DNA of 8,814 nucleotides from a bacterium. Its GTDB lineage: Bacteria > Patescibacteriota > Minisyncoccia > Phycocordibacterales > UBA1550. Made by a program: the position numbers and the translations under genes. The stretch spans positions 1-8,814 of the forward strand of contig JAKAMX010000032.1 in assembly GCA_021812665.1 (NCBI GenBank). The letters are read 5' to 3'. Of this stretch, positions 1-5,856 are shown piece by piece (position 1 is the first letter of the stretch; each line of letters starts with the position of its first letter). The notes below the pieces were generated by a model, which had not been told where the DNA came from, searched no databases, and saw only the letters and a program-made list of their open reading frames with translations.

Positions 1-161
1 CGATCAACATCGGACAATCTCATGTTCCACACAACTACCCTGATCAGTGAATTGAATTCAGGTTTTGCGCAGTTGTGTTTCGTTGCAAGGTCGCATCCCT
101 CTTTGTAAAGGGCCTTAACCCTGTCCATGGCGAGCTTGACTGTTTCAAGCGGTACTGGCAC
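1..161 (-). CDS. Unrecognised protein, N-terminal part, cut by the left window edge
   Basis: A minus-strand frame is open from a GTG at 161-159 to the window edge, giving 53 codons plus two bases. The peptide begins VPVPLETVKLAMDRVKALYK and continues with two cysteines (residues 23 and 31) and a basic, hydrophobic stretch around RVVVWNMRL. I do not recognise the family. The start is chosen because AAGGAGG (167-173) lies 5 bp upstream and a promoter-like pair lies just behind it. The frame stays open further upstream, to a stop at 288-290, but that would run across the parB promoter. The first 50 residues look helical and soluble, with no signal peptide or membrane segment visible. The gene is divergent from parB. 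Its strong SD contrasts with the SD-less housekeeping genes nearby. That it is a gene is fairly likely; its function is unknown. Confidence 0.6.
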   Translation of the reverse strand, partial: MPVPLETVKLAMDRVKALYKEGCDLATKHNCAKPEFNSLIRVVVWNMRLSDVD

Positions 162-166
162 CTGAG

Positions 167-173
167 CCTCCTT
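167..173 (-). promoter_or_regulatory. Shine-Dalgarno site of the left-edge gene
   Basis: On the minus strand AAGGAGG ends 5 bp before the GTG at 161. It is a near-perfect anti-16S match and decides the start among several in-frame possibilities. Confidence 0.7.
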
Positions 174-183
174 CTCTATATCT

Positions 184-211
184 AGAGTAACACAACAAAC
201 TGCAATGTCAA
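184..211 (-). promoter_or_regulatory. Promoter of the left-edge gene
   Basis: Reading the minus strand, a perfect -35 TTGACA (211-206) is followed after 16 bp by TACTCT (189-184), preceded by TGT to give an extended -10 (192-184). The predicted transcript starts near 177, just upstream of the SD. The -10 hexamer alone is weak (3 of 6), so the call rests on the perfect -35, the TGn element and the position. Confidence 0.5.
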
Positions 212-255
212 TAGTAAAAATATTATCACGTTTGAGATGGTGTTCTGTTGTGTTA
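188..255. repeat. 10-bp inverted repeat across the divergent promoters
   Basis: TAACACAACA (188-197) and TGTTGTGTTA (246-255) are perfect inverted copies with 48 bp between them. Each arm covers the TGn element and the first bases of the -10 box of the promoter on its side, so the repeat is symmetric about the two transcription units. It could be an operator pair, or simply two copies of a favoured extended -10 sequence. Confidence 0.55.
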
Positions 256-259
256 GAAT
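232..259 (+). promoter_or_regulatory. Promoter of parB
   Basis: TTGAGA (232-237), a 16-bp spacer, then TAGAAT (254-259) preceded by TGT (251-253), an extended -10. The predicted start near 266 gives a leader of about 17 nt and no SD. A second hexamer, AATAAT (265-270), lies 12 bp before the ATG and could give a still shorter leader. Confidence 0.5.
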
Positions 260-282
260 ACGAGAATAATTTTCCTATCACT

Positions 283-1245
283 ATGACTCACGCACACGAA
301 ATATATCAAAACGCAATTTTTTGGATTGAAATCGGAAAAATAAAACCAAACCCATTTCAACCACGTAAAGAGTTTGACGAGCATCGTCTGCGTGATCTTT
401 CTGATTCCATTAAACAGTACGGTATTTTGCAGCCACTCGTTGTTACACGTCGCGAAATTGATAAAGAAGAAGGTGGTCTCGCGGTTGAGTACGAACTCAT
501 CGCCGGAGAGCGTCGTTTGCGTGCAGCAAAGCTTGCAGGTCTTACTCAAGTTCCTGTGCTTATTCGCATAGGTGAAGAAGGCAAAGAAGAAGACGATCAG
601 ATGAAGCTCGAGCTCGCTATCATCGAGAACTTGCAGCGTGAGGATCTAAACCCTGTTGATCGCGCAAAAGCATTTCAGCGCCTTGCAGAAGAGTTTGGTT
701 TTAAGCATCAGCAAATCGCTGACAAGGTCGGCAAAAGCCGTGAGTATGTTTCAAACACATTGCGCTTGCTCGCATTGCCAGAAGAAATTCTCAATGCACT
801 CGCAGATAGAAAGATCAACGAAGGCCACTCACGACCTTTGCTCATGCTTTCAAACCGCAAAGAGGAACAGATGACTCTCTACAAAGAAATTATCTTTAAG
901 AAGCTAAACGTGCGAGAGGCTGAGCGAATTGCACGAAAAATTGCCGTTGATCGCGTGCGTAAAGTTGATACCGATCCCGAAATGACGCGACTGGAAAACG
1001 AGCTTACTGAAAAGCTCGGTACCCGTGTGCATATTGAGAGAAAAGAGGTGGGTGGCAAGATCGTCATCGACTTCTTCTCAGAGGAAGATATTAGAAATCT
1101 CGCAAAGCGGTTTGACAGGGAAACTGTTGAAAAACAAGTTCCCGTGCAAGCAGATGACCTCGCTGAGGCAGGGGTTGAGGATCTCATGGAAAAAGAACCA
1201 GAGGGGGAGGAGGACCTCTACAGTGTGAGCCATTTCTCTATCTAG
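283..1245 (+). CDS. parB: ParB/Spo0J-family chromosome segregation protein
   Basis: ParB binds parS sites near the origin, spreads as a CTP-dependent clamp and works with ParA to segregate the chromosome. From the ATG at 283 the protein is 320 aa, normal for the family. Residues about 15-125 form the N-terminal CTP-binding domain, with GERRLRAAKLAG (75-86) and ENLQREDLNP (115-124). A helix-turn-helix follows (about 140-165, FKHQQIADKVGKSREYVSNT), then the INEGHSRPLL segment (178-187). The C-terminal dimerisation segment is about 237-277, followed by an acidic tail. An in-frame ATG at 205 is rejected: it would add 26 atypical residues and place the promoter inside the gene. No parA is seen next to it. 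It converges on relA, with 5 bp between the two stops. The family call is very secure. Confidence 0.95.
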   Translation: MTHAHEIYQNAIFWIEIGKIKPNPFQPRKEFDEHRLRDLSDSIKQYGILQPLVVTRREIDKEEGGLAVEYELIAGERRLRAAKLAGLTQVPVLIRIGEEGKEEDDQMKLELAIIENLQREDLNPVDRAKAFQRLAEEFGFKHQQIADKVGKSREYVSNTLRLLALPEEILNALADRKINEGHSRPLLMLSNRKEEQMTLYKEIIFKKLNVREAERIARKIAVDRVRKVDTDPEMTRLENELTEKLGTRVHIERKEVGGKIVIDFFSEEDIRNLAKRFDRETVEKQVPVQADDLAEAGVEDLMEKEPEGEEDLYSVSHFSI

Positions 1246-1254
1246 CACGGCTAG
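1242..1254. repeat. Dyad joining the two convergent stop codons
   Basis: CTAGC, acg, GCTAG forms a perfect 5-bp inverted repeat. Each arm contains one stop codon, TAG of parB (1243-1245) and TAG of relA on the other strand (1253-1251). There is no T-tract on either side, so it is not a convincing terminator, and no other terminator is visible at this junction. Confidence 0.5.
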
Positions 1255-2750
1255 CGCTTCTTATTTAAGAACTCTTGTGCAGCAATCTCTGCAGGGTTTG
1301 TTTTCTTTAGGTATGCCTGGATATGATGGCGTGCAAATGAAGTCTTGATATAATCAAGCCATTTTCGTTTTGGATGCGCTGACTCTTTGGTGTCGATTTC
1401 GACGACATCCCCGTTTCTTAATTTTGTCTCTATGGTTACGAGCTTTTCGTTTACCCATGCACCTGCCATGTGGTCGCCGATATCAGAGTGAATTGCATAC
1501 GCGAAATCAATAGGACTCGAGTCTTCGGGGAGGTCGATCACATCACCGTTTGGGGTGAATACGAATACGCGATTGTTAAAGAAGTCCATGTGTAGGTGTT
1601 CGAGAAACTCGTCTGAGCGAGCAACTTCTTTCTGCCAGCGCGTGAGCTCTTTTACCCATGCAGTATTCTTTTCAACCGCACCAGAGGAGCCACCCGTTTC
1701 TTTATAGAAAAGGTGAGCAGCGATACCGTATTGCGCCTCAGTGAACATCTCTTCTGTGAGGATTTGGATCTCTACTACGCCACCATCGCCACGGAAAATA
1801 GTTGTGTGGAGAGAGCGATAGCCGTTTGGTTTTGGTGCGGCAATGTAGTCCTTGATTCTGCCCGGAACAGGGCGCCAGTGCGCGTGGATAATACCGAGTG
1901 CGCGATAGCACTCTTCAACTGTTTTCACTACGATTCTCATTGCGAGAATGTCATAAATTTTGCCGGCGTCCATTTCCTTGCGCGCCAACTTTTTCCAGAA
2001 ACTAAAGAGGTTTTTAACACGATAATCAACCCGCGCTGTTTTTAGCCCATGCTCTGCAAGCTCTTTTTGTAGTGAGCGATGAATTTTTTCGGCATATTTT
2101 TCATCTGCAACACGTTTGTTTTTTATGATGGTTAGAACCTGCTTGTACTCCTTTGGAAACGCGTAGGGGAATGCAGCATCTTCAAGAATAGATTTCCATT
2201 TTGAAATACCAAAACGATCAGCGAGGCGTGCGTGAATTTCTAGCGTTTCAAGGGCAATACGTCGCTGGCTCGCTTCTGGTACATGTTCTAGGGTCTGAAT
2301 ATTATGGAGTCGATCTGCAAGCTTGATCAAAAGCACACGAATATCCTTTGACATCGCAATAAAAAATTTGCGAAGACTTTCCACGTGTCGTTCAACTCCA
2401 TGGTACTTAAGCTTGCTCATTTTTGTGACGCCCTGAACAAGGCCGGCAACATCTTTTCCAAACTCGTGTTCAAGCGTTTCAACTTTTACTCCGGCGTCTT
2501 CAATAACATCATGCAGAAGACCAGCAGCAACGGTGGCAGCATCAACATTAACAGCTGCAAGATTTTTTCCAACATGAGTCACGTGAATAAAGTATGGCTC
2601 ACCAGAATAGCGTTTTTGGTCCTTATGGGCGTGCTCAGCGAAAACGTACGCTTTTTCAATAAGCGCAATATCTTCTTTGCTGGGACGCTTCAAAAGAGAA
2701 ATAATCTCTTTTACGGAAGGGCACTGGCCGTTTTCCTTTGGTGTGAACAT
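1251..2750 (-). CDS. relA: Bifunctional (p)ppGpp synthetase/hydrolase, short RSH form
   Basis: RelA/SpoT homologue that makes and degrades the alarmone (p)ppGpp in the stringent response; 499 aa. The HD hydrolase domain (about 28-180) keeps the metal and catalytic residues: H56, H80-D81 and E84-D85 in LLHDVIED, and D146 and N150 in LADRLHN. The synthetase domain (about 235-350) has YDILAMR (D267), the GRIKDYIAAPKPNGYRSLHT block (297-316) and E327 in VEIQI. RIKD is the RxKD type of bifunctional enzymes, not the ExDD of monofunctional RelA. The TGS domain is about 394-455. The chain ends near there, so the zinc-finger/helical and ACT/RRM regulatory domains of the roughly 700-740 aa full-length proteins are absent. 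The gene has no clear SD; an extended -10 lies 6 bp before the ATG. The family is certain; the choice between the symbols relA, spoT and rel is convention. Confidence 0.94.
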   Translation of the reverse strand: MFTPKENGQCPSVKEIISLLKRPSKEDIALIEKAYVFAEHAHKDQKRYSGEPYFIHVTHVGKNLAAVNVDAATVAAGLLHDVIEDAGVKVETLEHEFGKDVAGLVQGVTKMSKLKYHGVERHVESLRKFFIAMSKDIRVLLIKLADRLHNIQTLEHVPEASQRRIALETLEIHARLADRFGISKWKSILEDAAFPYAFPKEYKQVLTIIKNKRVADEKYAEKIHRSLQKELAEHGLKTARVDYRVKNLFSFWKKLARKEMDAGKIYDILAMRIVVKTVEECYRALGIIHAHWRPVPGRIKDYIAAPKPNGYRSLHTTIFRGDGGVVEIQILTEEMFTEAQYGIAAHLFYKETGGSSGAVEKNTAWVKELTRWQKEVARSDEFLEHLHMDFFNNRVFVFTPNGDVIDLPEDSSPIDFAYAIHSDIGDHMAGAWVNEKLVTIETKLRNGDVVEIDTKESAHPKRKWLDYIKTSFARHHIQAYLKKTNPAEIAAQEFLNKKR

Positions 2751-2756
2751 AATCTC

Positions 2757-2765
2757 ACTATGCCA
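2757..2765 (-). promoter_or_regulatory. Extended -10 of relA, probably leaderless
   Basis: On the minus strand TGG-CATAGT lies 6 bp upstream of the ATG at 2750, so transcription would start at or next to the start codon. The hexamer matches 4 of 6 consensus bases and there is no good -35. A promoter is needed here because an intrinsic terminator lies immediately upstream. Confidence 0.45.
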
Positions 2766-2782
2766 TAAAATTCAATTGAACG

Positions 2783-2827
2783 AAACAAACAAATAAAATC
2801 CCGCAATATTCTTGATATTGCGGGATT
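2783..2827 (-). terminator. Intrinsic terminator of the orphan hypothetical gene
   Basis: A perfect 13-bp stem (2797-2809 with 2815-2827, core CCCGC/GCGGG) with a 5-nt loop is followed on the minus strand by a T-rich run, TTATTTGTTTGTTT (2796-2783). It begins 6 bp after the TAA at 2836-2834. On the plus strand the flank is GGTGTC, not T-rich, so the terminator works in one direction only and insulates relA from the gene above it. Confidence 0.88.
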
Positions 2828-2833
2828 GGTGTC

Positions 2834-3334
2834 TTAGCCCGGAGGCAGAGGAGCATCTGGGTCAGGCGTTATGCAAACAAAGCCATAATCCTTGTCCCAG
2901 TAGTCAGTGCCATTCATCGTCGCGACACCAAACTGAAAGGTGTCATCACTGTAGTGAATTATCACCGACATTTTGGTTGGATCGTTGTCCTCGAAGGCAA
3001 GGAAATAAATGCCGAGCGGGAGAATCTTGTTCATGAGCATGAGACCAAGGCCGCCGAGGTGGAGAGCTTGTTGCTCGTCGAGGAAATCTAAGATTTGCGC
3101 AGACGTTGCGGTGGTATTGATCTTGTAAAACTTAACGATGAACCATCGATCAGGAATGATTTCAGGGGATCTGCGTACGCACTTAGGAACGCTGCCGTTC
3201 GCATGGAAATGTGGATTAAATCTGATGCCCATGTATTGCTTGGCAACATCACGGGCAAAGCGAATGACGGTATCTTCGTCGGGAATTGATCCGCTAATTT
3301 CTTTTACGAGGCTAAACAGATCACGCTGGCTCAT
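2834..3334 (-). CDS. Hypothetical protein, 166 aa, stand-alone transcription unit
   Basis: I do not recognise this protein. The start is the ATG at 3334, with AAAGGAGG ending 4 bp upstream; a TTG five codons earlier lies across the SD and is rejected. Residues 1-36 look helical (MSQRDLFSLVKEI, then VIRFARDVAKQY). PHFHANG follows (41-47), then a probable strand WFIVKFYKI (64-72), a helix (77-91), a hydrophobic segment with a lysine in it (92-113, LGGLGLMLMNKILPLGIYFL), and strands around MSVIIHYSDDTFQFGVATMN (122-141). The tail PDPDAPLPPG is acidic and proline-rich. There is no signal peptide and no convincing membrane helix, so a small cytoplasmic alpha/beta protein is likely. Unlike its neighbours it has a promoter, leader, strong SD and terminator of its own. 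The intact frame together with these signals makes it a real gene. Confidence 0.8.
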   Translation of the reverse strand: MSQRDLFSLVKEISGSIPDEDTVIRFARDVAKQYMGIRFNPHFHANGSVPKCVRRSPEIIPDRWFIVKFYKINTTATSAQILDFLDEQQALHLGGLGLMLMNKILPLGIYFLAFEDNDPTKMSVIIHYSDDTFQFGVATMNGTDYWDKDYGFVCITPDPDAPLPPG

Positions 3335-3338
3335 AGCG

Positions 3339-3346
3339 CCTCCTTT
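3339..3346 (-). promoter_or_regulatory. Strong Shine-Dalgarno site of the hypothetical gene
   Basis: AAAGGAGG on the minus strand, 4 bp before the ATG at 3334. It settles the start and overlaps the alternative upstream TTG. Confidence 0.75.
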
Positions 3347-3370
3347 CAAGGTTGTGGTCTTTAGTTTTAA

Positions 3371-3385
3371 AAGTAGTTTCTACTT
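3371..3385 (-). other. Hairpin in the 5' leader of the hypothetical gene
   Basis: AAGTAG (3371-3376), loop TTT, CTACTT (3380-3385): a perfect 6-bp stem. If the promoter at 3388-3416 is correct, this hairpin lies within a few bases of the mRNA 5' end, where it might protect the transcript. It is AT-rich and not strong, and on the minus strand it is followed by TTTAAAA, so a weak attenuator is another reading. Confidence 0.4.
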
Positions 3386-3387
3386 CC

Positions 3388-3416
3388 ACTATTACACGTG
3401 GATTAAAAGCATGCAA
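3388..3416 (-). promoter_or_regulatory. Promoter of the hypothetical gene
   Basis: Minus strand: TTGCAT (3416-3411), a 17-bp spacer ending in TGT, then AATAGT (3393-3388). This is an extended -10 with a partial -35. The predicted start near 3381 leaves a leader of about 47 nt containing a hairpin and the SD. A CACGTG sits in the spacer. Confidence 0.45.
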
Positions 3417-3418
3417 AC

Positions 3419-3490
3419 CTACTTTTTCTCAAGCTTGTGTGGGTTGTGGTTAGGGCAGGCTTTGTTGCTACATCTTTCCGGAATAGTTTT
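3419..3490 (-). pseudogene. Remnant of a second topA 3' end
   Basis: Read on the minus strand from 3490, twenty codons encode exactly the residues of the live TopA tail, KTIPERCSNK followed by ACPNHNPHKL, then EKK and TAG (3421-3419). The live copy is at 3686-3627, offset by 196 bp. The two differ at seven of twenty codons, always at the third base and always synonymously (for example ACC/ACT, CCA/CCG, TGT/TGC). The tails then diverge: the live gene ends A-K, the remnant E-K-K. Immediately upstream in this frame is a TGA, and no start or SD is present, so it is not translated. The pattern implies both copies evolved under protein-level selection before one lost its gene body. Confidence 0.85.
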
Positions 3491-3617
3491 CGGTCACAGA
3501 TATTTTCCTCGTCATCACTCGGAAAATTCCGCGACCCCGGCTCGTGGTTTTGCGTACTCGCAAAACGGCACTCCGCCCCACAAAAACCAGTTGTGCGTGC
3601 GATGCACGCTGCCAACA
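3491..3617. other. Non-coding gap between the topA stop and its remnant tail
   Basis: No supported gene lies here. Two small perfect hairpins are present: GCGTGC-gat-GCACGC (3595-3609), 8 bp past the topA stop, and GTTTTGCG-tact-CGCAAAAC (3547-3566). The first is followed on the minus strand by a T5 only after 8 bp, so it is at best a poor topA terminator. A 71-codon frame starts at the TAATG overlap with the topA stop but runs out of frame through the remnant and is probably spurious. Confidence 0.45.
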
Positions 3618-5798
3618 TTATTTTGCAAGCTTGTGTGGGTTGTGGTTAGGACAAGCTTTATTGCTACATCTCTCTGGGATGGTTTTTGTGCCTTCCATCA
3701 TGAGTGAATCGCAGAGTTTACAGAAGTTGCCAGTCGGCTTTGCCTTGATCGCATTTTTGCAATCAGGATAGTTGGTACAGCTGTAGAAAATTCCAAAACG
3801 GCCACGACGCTCGGTCATAAAACCCTTTTTGCATACGGGGCAAGGAACGCCTGTCGCATTGAGAAGAGCGGTCGCTTCGTCCTTTTTGATGAACTTACAT
3901 TTTGGATAACTGCCACAGGCAATGAATCGTCCAAAACGTCCATCACGCTCAACAAGATTTGCTTTCTCGCATTTTGGACAAAGTTCGCCGGTATCGCGTG
4001 GCCCTGCAAGTTCTTCTCCTTCGATAGTGCGAGCGCCAACACAATCTGGATAATTTTTACATGATAGAAATTTGCCATTACGTGCAAGTTTGATGATCAT
4101 CGAGTCGTTACACTTTGGGCACTTAAATTTCGCATCTGCGTCACCAAGTGTCGTGATTTTGTCGATCTTGTCCTTCGACTTCACTTCCTTACTAAAAGGT
4201 CCATAAAATGCCTTGAGTGTTTTTGCGTAATCGCGTGTTCCATCAGCGATCTCATCGAGTTCGTTTTCCATTTCAGCCGTAAACGAATCGCTGATGTAGT
4301 TCATGAAATGCTGTTCGAGAAACGTGCTCACAACCTCGCCAGTGTCTGTTGGACGAAGTGCTTTTCCTTCTTTCAAAACATAGCCACGATCAAGAATTGT
4401 TTTAATGATTGATGCGTATGTGGAAGGGCGTCCAATCCCGCGCTTCTCGAGCTCTTTGACGAGGCCAGCCTCAGAATAGCGGGGAGGTGGCTCCGTAAAT
4501 TTAGCTTCGTCGGAAAGTGAAAGCAAAATGAGCATTTCACCTTTTTTAACTGCAGGGAGTTCAACGTCCTCGCCACGTGCGCCTTGGTCTGCTGCAAGCC
4601 ATCCAGGAATGATCACCCGTGAGCCAGTTACCGTAAAGTCGGGGATAGAGTTGCCGTGAACATTTGCCACAATAGTTGTACGAGCGAGTCTCGCATCTAC
4701 CATTTGCGAAGCAACTGTGCGCGCCCAAATGAGCTCATACAATTTCTTCTCTTCTGGTGTTACGCTAAGCGATTTTTTATGCACGTCGGTTGGACGGATG
4801 GCCTCGTGTGCTTCCTGTGCGTTTTTGCTCTTCGTTTTATATACGCGGGCCTCAACGGCTTTTGTGCCGTATAGTTTTGAAATTTCAGCAATGATTGCCC
4901 TCTGTGCCTCCGCAGACAGCGTCGTGCTGTCGGTACGCATATAAGTTATAAAACCCTTTTCATAGAGCTTCTGTGCGACCATCATGGTGCGAGATGGCGC
5001 AAAGCCCAAGCGTGAACTGGCTGCCTGCTGGAGTGTTGAAGTAATAAATGGCGCTTTTGGCGAACGGCCAACCTCGCTTTCTTTAACATCGCGAACAAGC
5101 CATGGATTTCCGCGACCAATTTTTAAAATATTTTTTACCTCTGTTTCATCACGAGGCTCCTCGATGCACGAAAGTTCAAGCTCTGTTCCTCCTTGCGTTT
5201 TAACTTTTGCGGTAAGCGACCAATATGCTTCAGGTATAAATGCTTTTATTTCACGTTCACGCTCTACGAGAATGCGAAGGGCGGGGGACTGCACGCGCCC
5301 TGCAGATAGTCCGTAGCGAACTTTTTTCCAGATAAGCCCAGAGAGATCATATCCCACGAGGCGATCAAGCACGCGACGAGCCTCCTGTGCCTTCCGCAAA
5401 TTTTCATCGATTTCACGGGGGTGCCTCAGCGCTTCCTCGATTGCTGTTTTAGTAATTTCGTGAAAAACAATACGCTTTGGCTTTTTGAGACCAACTGCTT
5501 CTTTGATGTGCCATGCGATCGCTTCTCCTTCGCGGTCGGGGTCGGTAGCAAGAAGAACCTCGCTCGCTTTTTTTGCGAGAGATTCTATGTCGTGAACTAC
5601 TTCTGCTTTCCCTTTAGAAATTTCGTAGTGGGGGACAAAGCCGGCAGGAATGTCGATAGCTTTTTTGTTGCTCTTTGGGAGATCGCGAATGTGCCCAACA
5701 CTTGCTTTGACGACGTACTCATCGCCAAGGTATTTCCCGATTGTCTTTGCTTTTGAGGGCGACTCGACAATCAGTAGTTTGTATTGTTTAACAGCCAT
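3618..5798 (-). CDS. topA: DNA topoisomerase I (type IA)
   Basis: Relaxes negative supercoils by cutting one strand through a 5'-phosphotyrosine. The 726-aa protein has the TOPRIM domain at about 7-120, with VESPSKAKTIG (E12) and the acidic triad in TDPDREGEAIAWH (D86, D88, E90). The catalytic tyrosine is Y286 in GFITYMRTDS, followed by AQEAHEAIRPTD (327-338) and KRGIGRPSTYASII (452-465). The C-terminus carries four Cys4 zinc ribbons: C560/563/580/586, C607/610/628/634, C653/656/674/680 and C693/696/711/716. The ATG at 5798 starts MAVKQYKLLIVESPS, leaving the usual short lead before TOPRIM. There is no SD. It lies 58 bp downstream of dprA on the same strand, with a promoter-like palindrome between them. 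Its last 20 codons are duplicated 196 bp downstream, which suggests recombination at its 3' end. Confidence 0.97.
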   Translation of the reverse strand: MAVKQYKLLIVESPSKAKTIGKYLGDEYVVKASVGHIRDLPKSNKKAIDIPAGFVPHYEISKGKAEVVHDIESLAKKASEVLLATDPDREGEAIAWHIKEAVGLKKPKRIVFHEITKTAIEEALRHPREIDENLRKAQEARRVLDRLVGYDLSGLIWKKVRYGLSAGRVQSPALRILVEREREIKAFIPEAYWSLTAKVKTQGGTELELSCIEEPRDETEVKNILKIGRGNPWLVRDVKESEVGRSPKAPFITSTLQQAASSRLGFAPSRTMMVAQKLYEKGFITYMRTDSTTLSAEAQRAIIAEISKLYGTKAVEARVYKTKSKNAQEAHEAIRPTDVHKKSLSVTPEEKKLYELIWARTVASQMVDARLARTTIVANVHGNSIPDFTVTGSRVIIPGWLAADQGARGEDVELPAVKKGEMLILLSLSDEAKFTEPPPRYSEAGLVKELEKRGIGRPSTYASIIKTILDRGYVLKEGKALRPTDTGEVVSTFLEQHFMNYISDSFTAEMENELDEIADGTRDYAKTLKAFYGPFSKEVKSKDKIDKITTLGDADAKFKCPKCNDSMIIKLARNGKFLSCKNYPDCVGARTIEGEELAGPRDTGELCPKCEKANLVERDGRFGRFIACGSYPKCKFIKKDEATALLNATGVPCPVCKKGFMTERRGRFGIFYSCTNYPDCKNAIKAKPTGNFCKLCDSLMMEGTKTIPERCSNKACPNHNPHKLAK

Positions 5799-5810
5799 TA
5801 ACGCACATTA

Positions 5811-5822
5811 ATACTATAGTAT
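5811..5822. promoter_or_regulatory. Palindromic -10 region upstream of topA
   Basis: ATACTATAGTAT is a perfect 12-bp palindrome. Read on the minus strand it contains TATAGT (5818-5813), 5 of 6 to the -10 consensus and 14 bp before the topA ATG, and also TACTAT (5821-5816). No good -35 is visible. An earlier, out-of-frame ATG (5808) opens a six-codon frame (MCVNGC, stop) that overlaps the topA start. The palindrome could be a -10 box, an operator, or both. Confidence 0.4.
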
Positions 5823-5856
5823 GATTTATTTTGCAAATCCGAGAAGAGCGTCCACT

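Noticed and set aside
23..38. TGTTCCAC as a parS half-site near parB
   Set aside because: Only the left half matches parS; the right half does not, and it lies inside a coding frame.
205..282. N-terminal extension of ParB from an in-frame ATG at 205
   Set aside because: The extra 26 residues are unlike ParB N-termini, no SD is present, and the extended -10 promoter at 232-259 would lie inside the gene.
2379..2394. CACGTG at 2383-2388 as another parS
   Set aside because: Only 8 of 16 positions match, and three CACGTG in 8.8 kb is close to chance expectation.
2385..2768. 127-codon plus-strand frame opposite the relA HD domain
   Set aside because: Antisense to strongly conserved HD-domain codons; no start signal.
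3335..3349. TTG start giving five more residues to the hypothetical protein
   Set aside because: Those codons are the Shine-Dalgarno sequence itself; the ATG at 3334 is ideally spaced from it.
3403..3618. 71-codon frame starting at the topA stop (TAATG) as a coupled gene
   Set aside because: It reads the topA remnant in the wrong frame, has no SD, and its second half is simply frame-shifted topA tail.
3138..3707. 189-codon plus-strand open frame across the hypothetical gene and the topA end
   Set aside because: It is opposite two better-supported minus-strand regions, and it contains the two antisense copies of the topA tail (CGLWLGQALLLHLSG twice), which explains its internal repeat.
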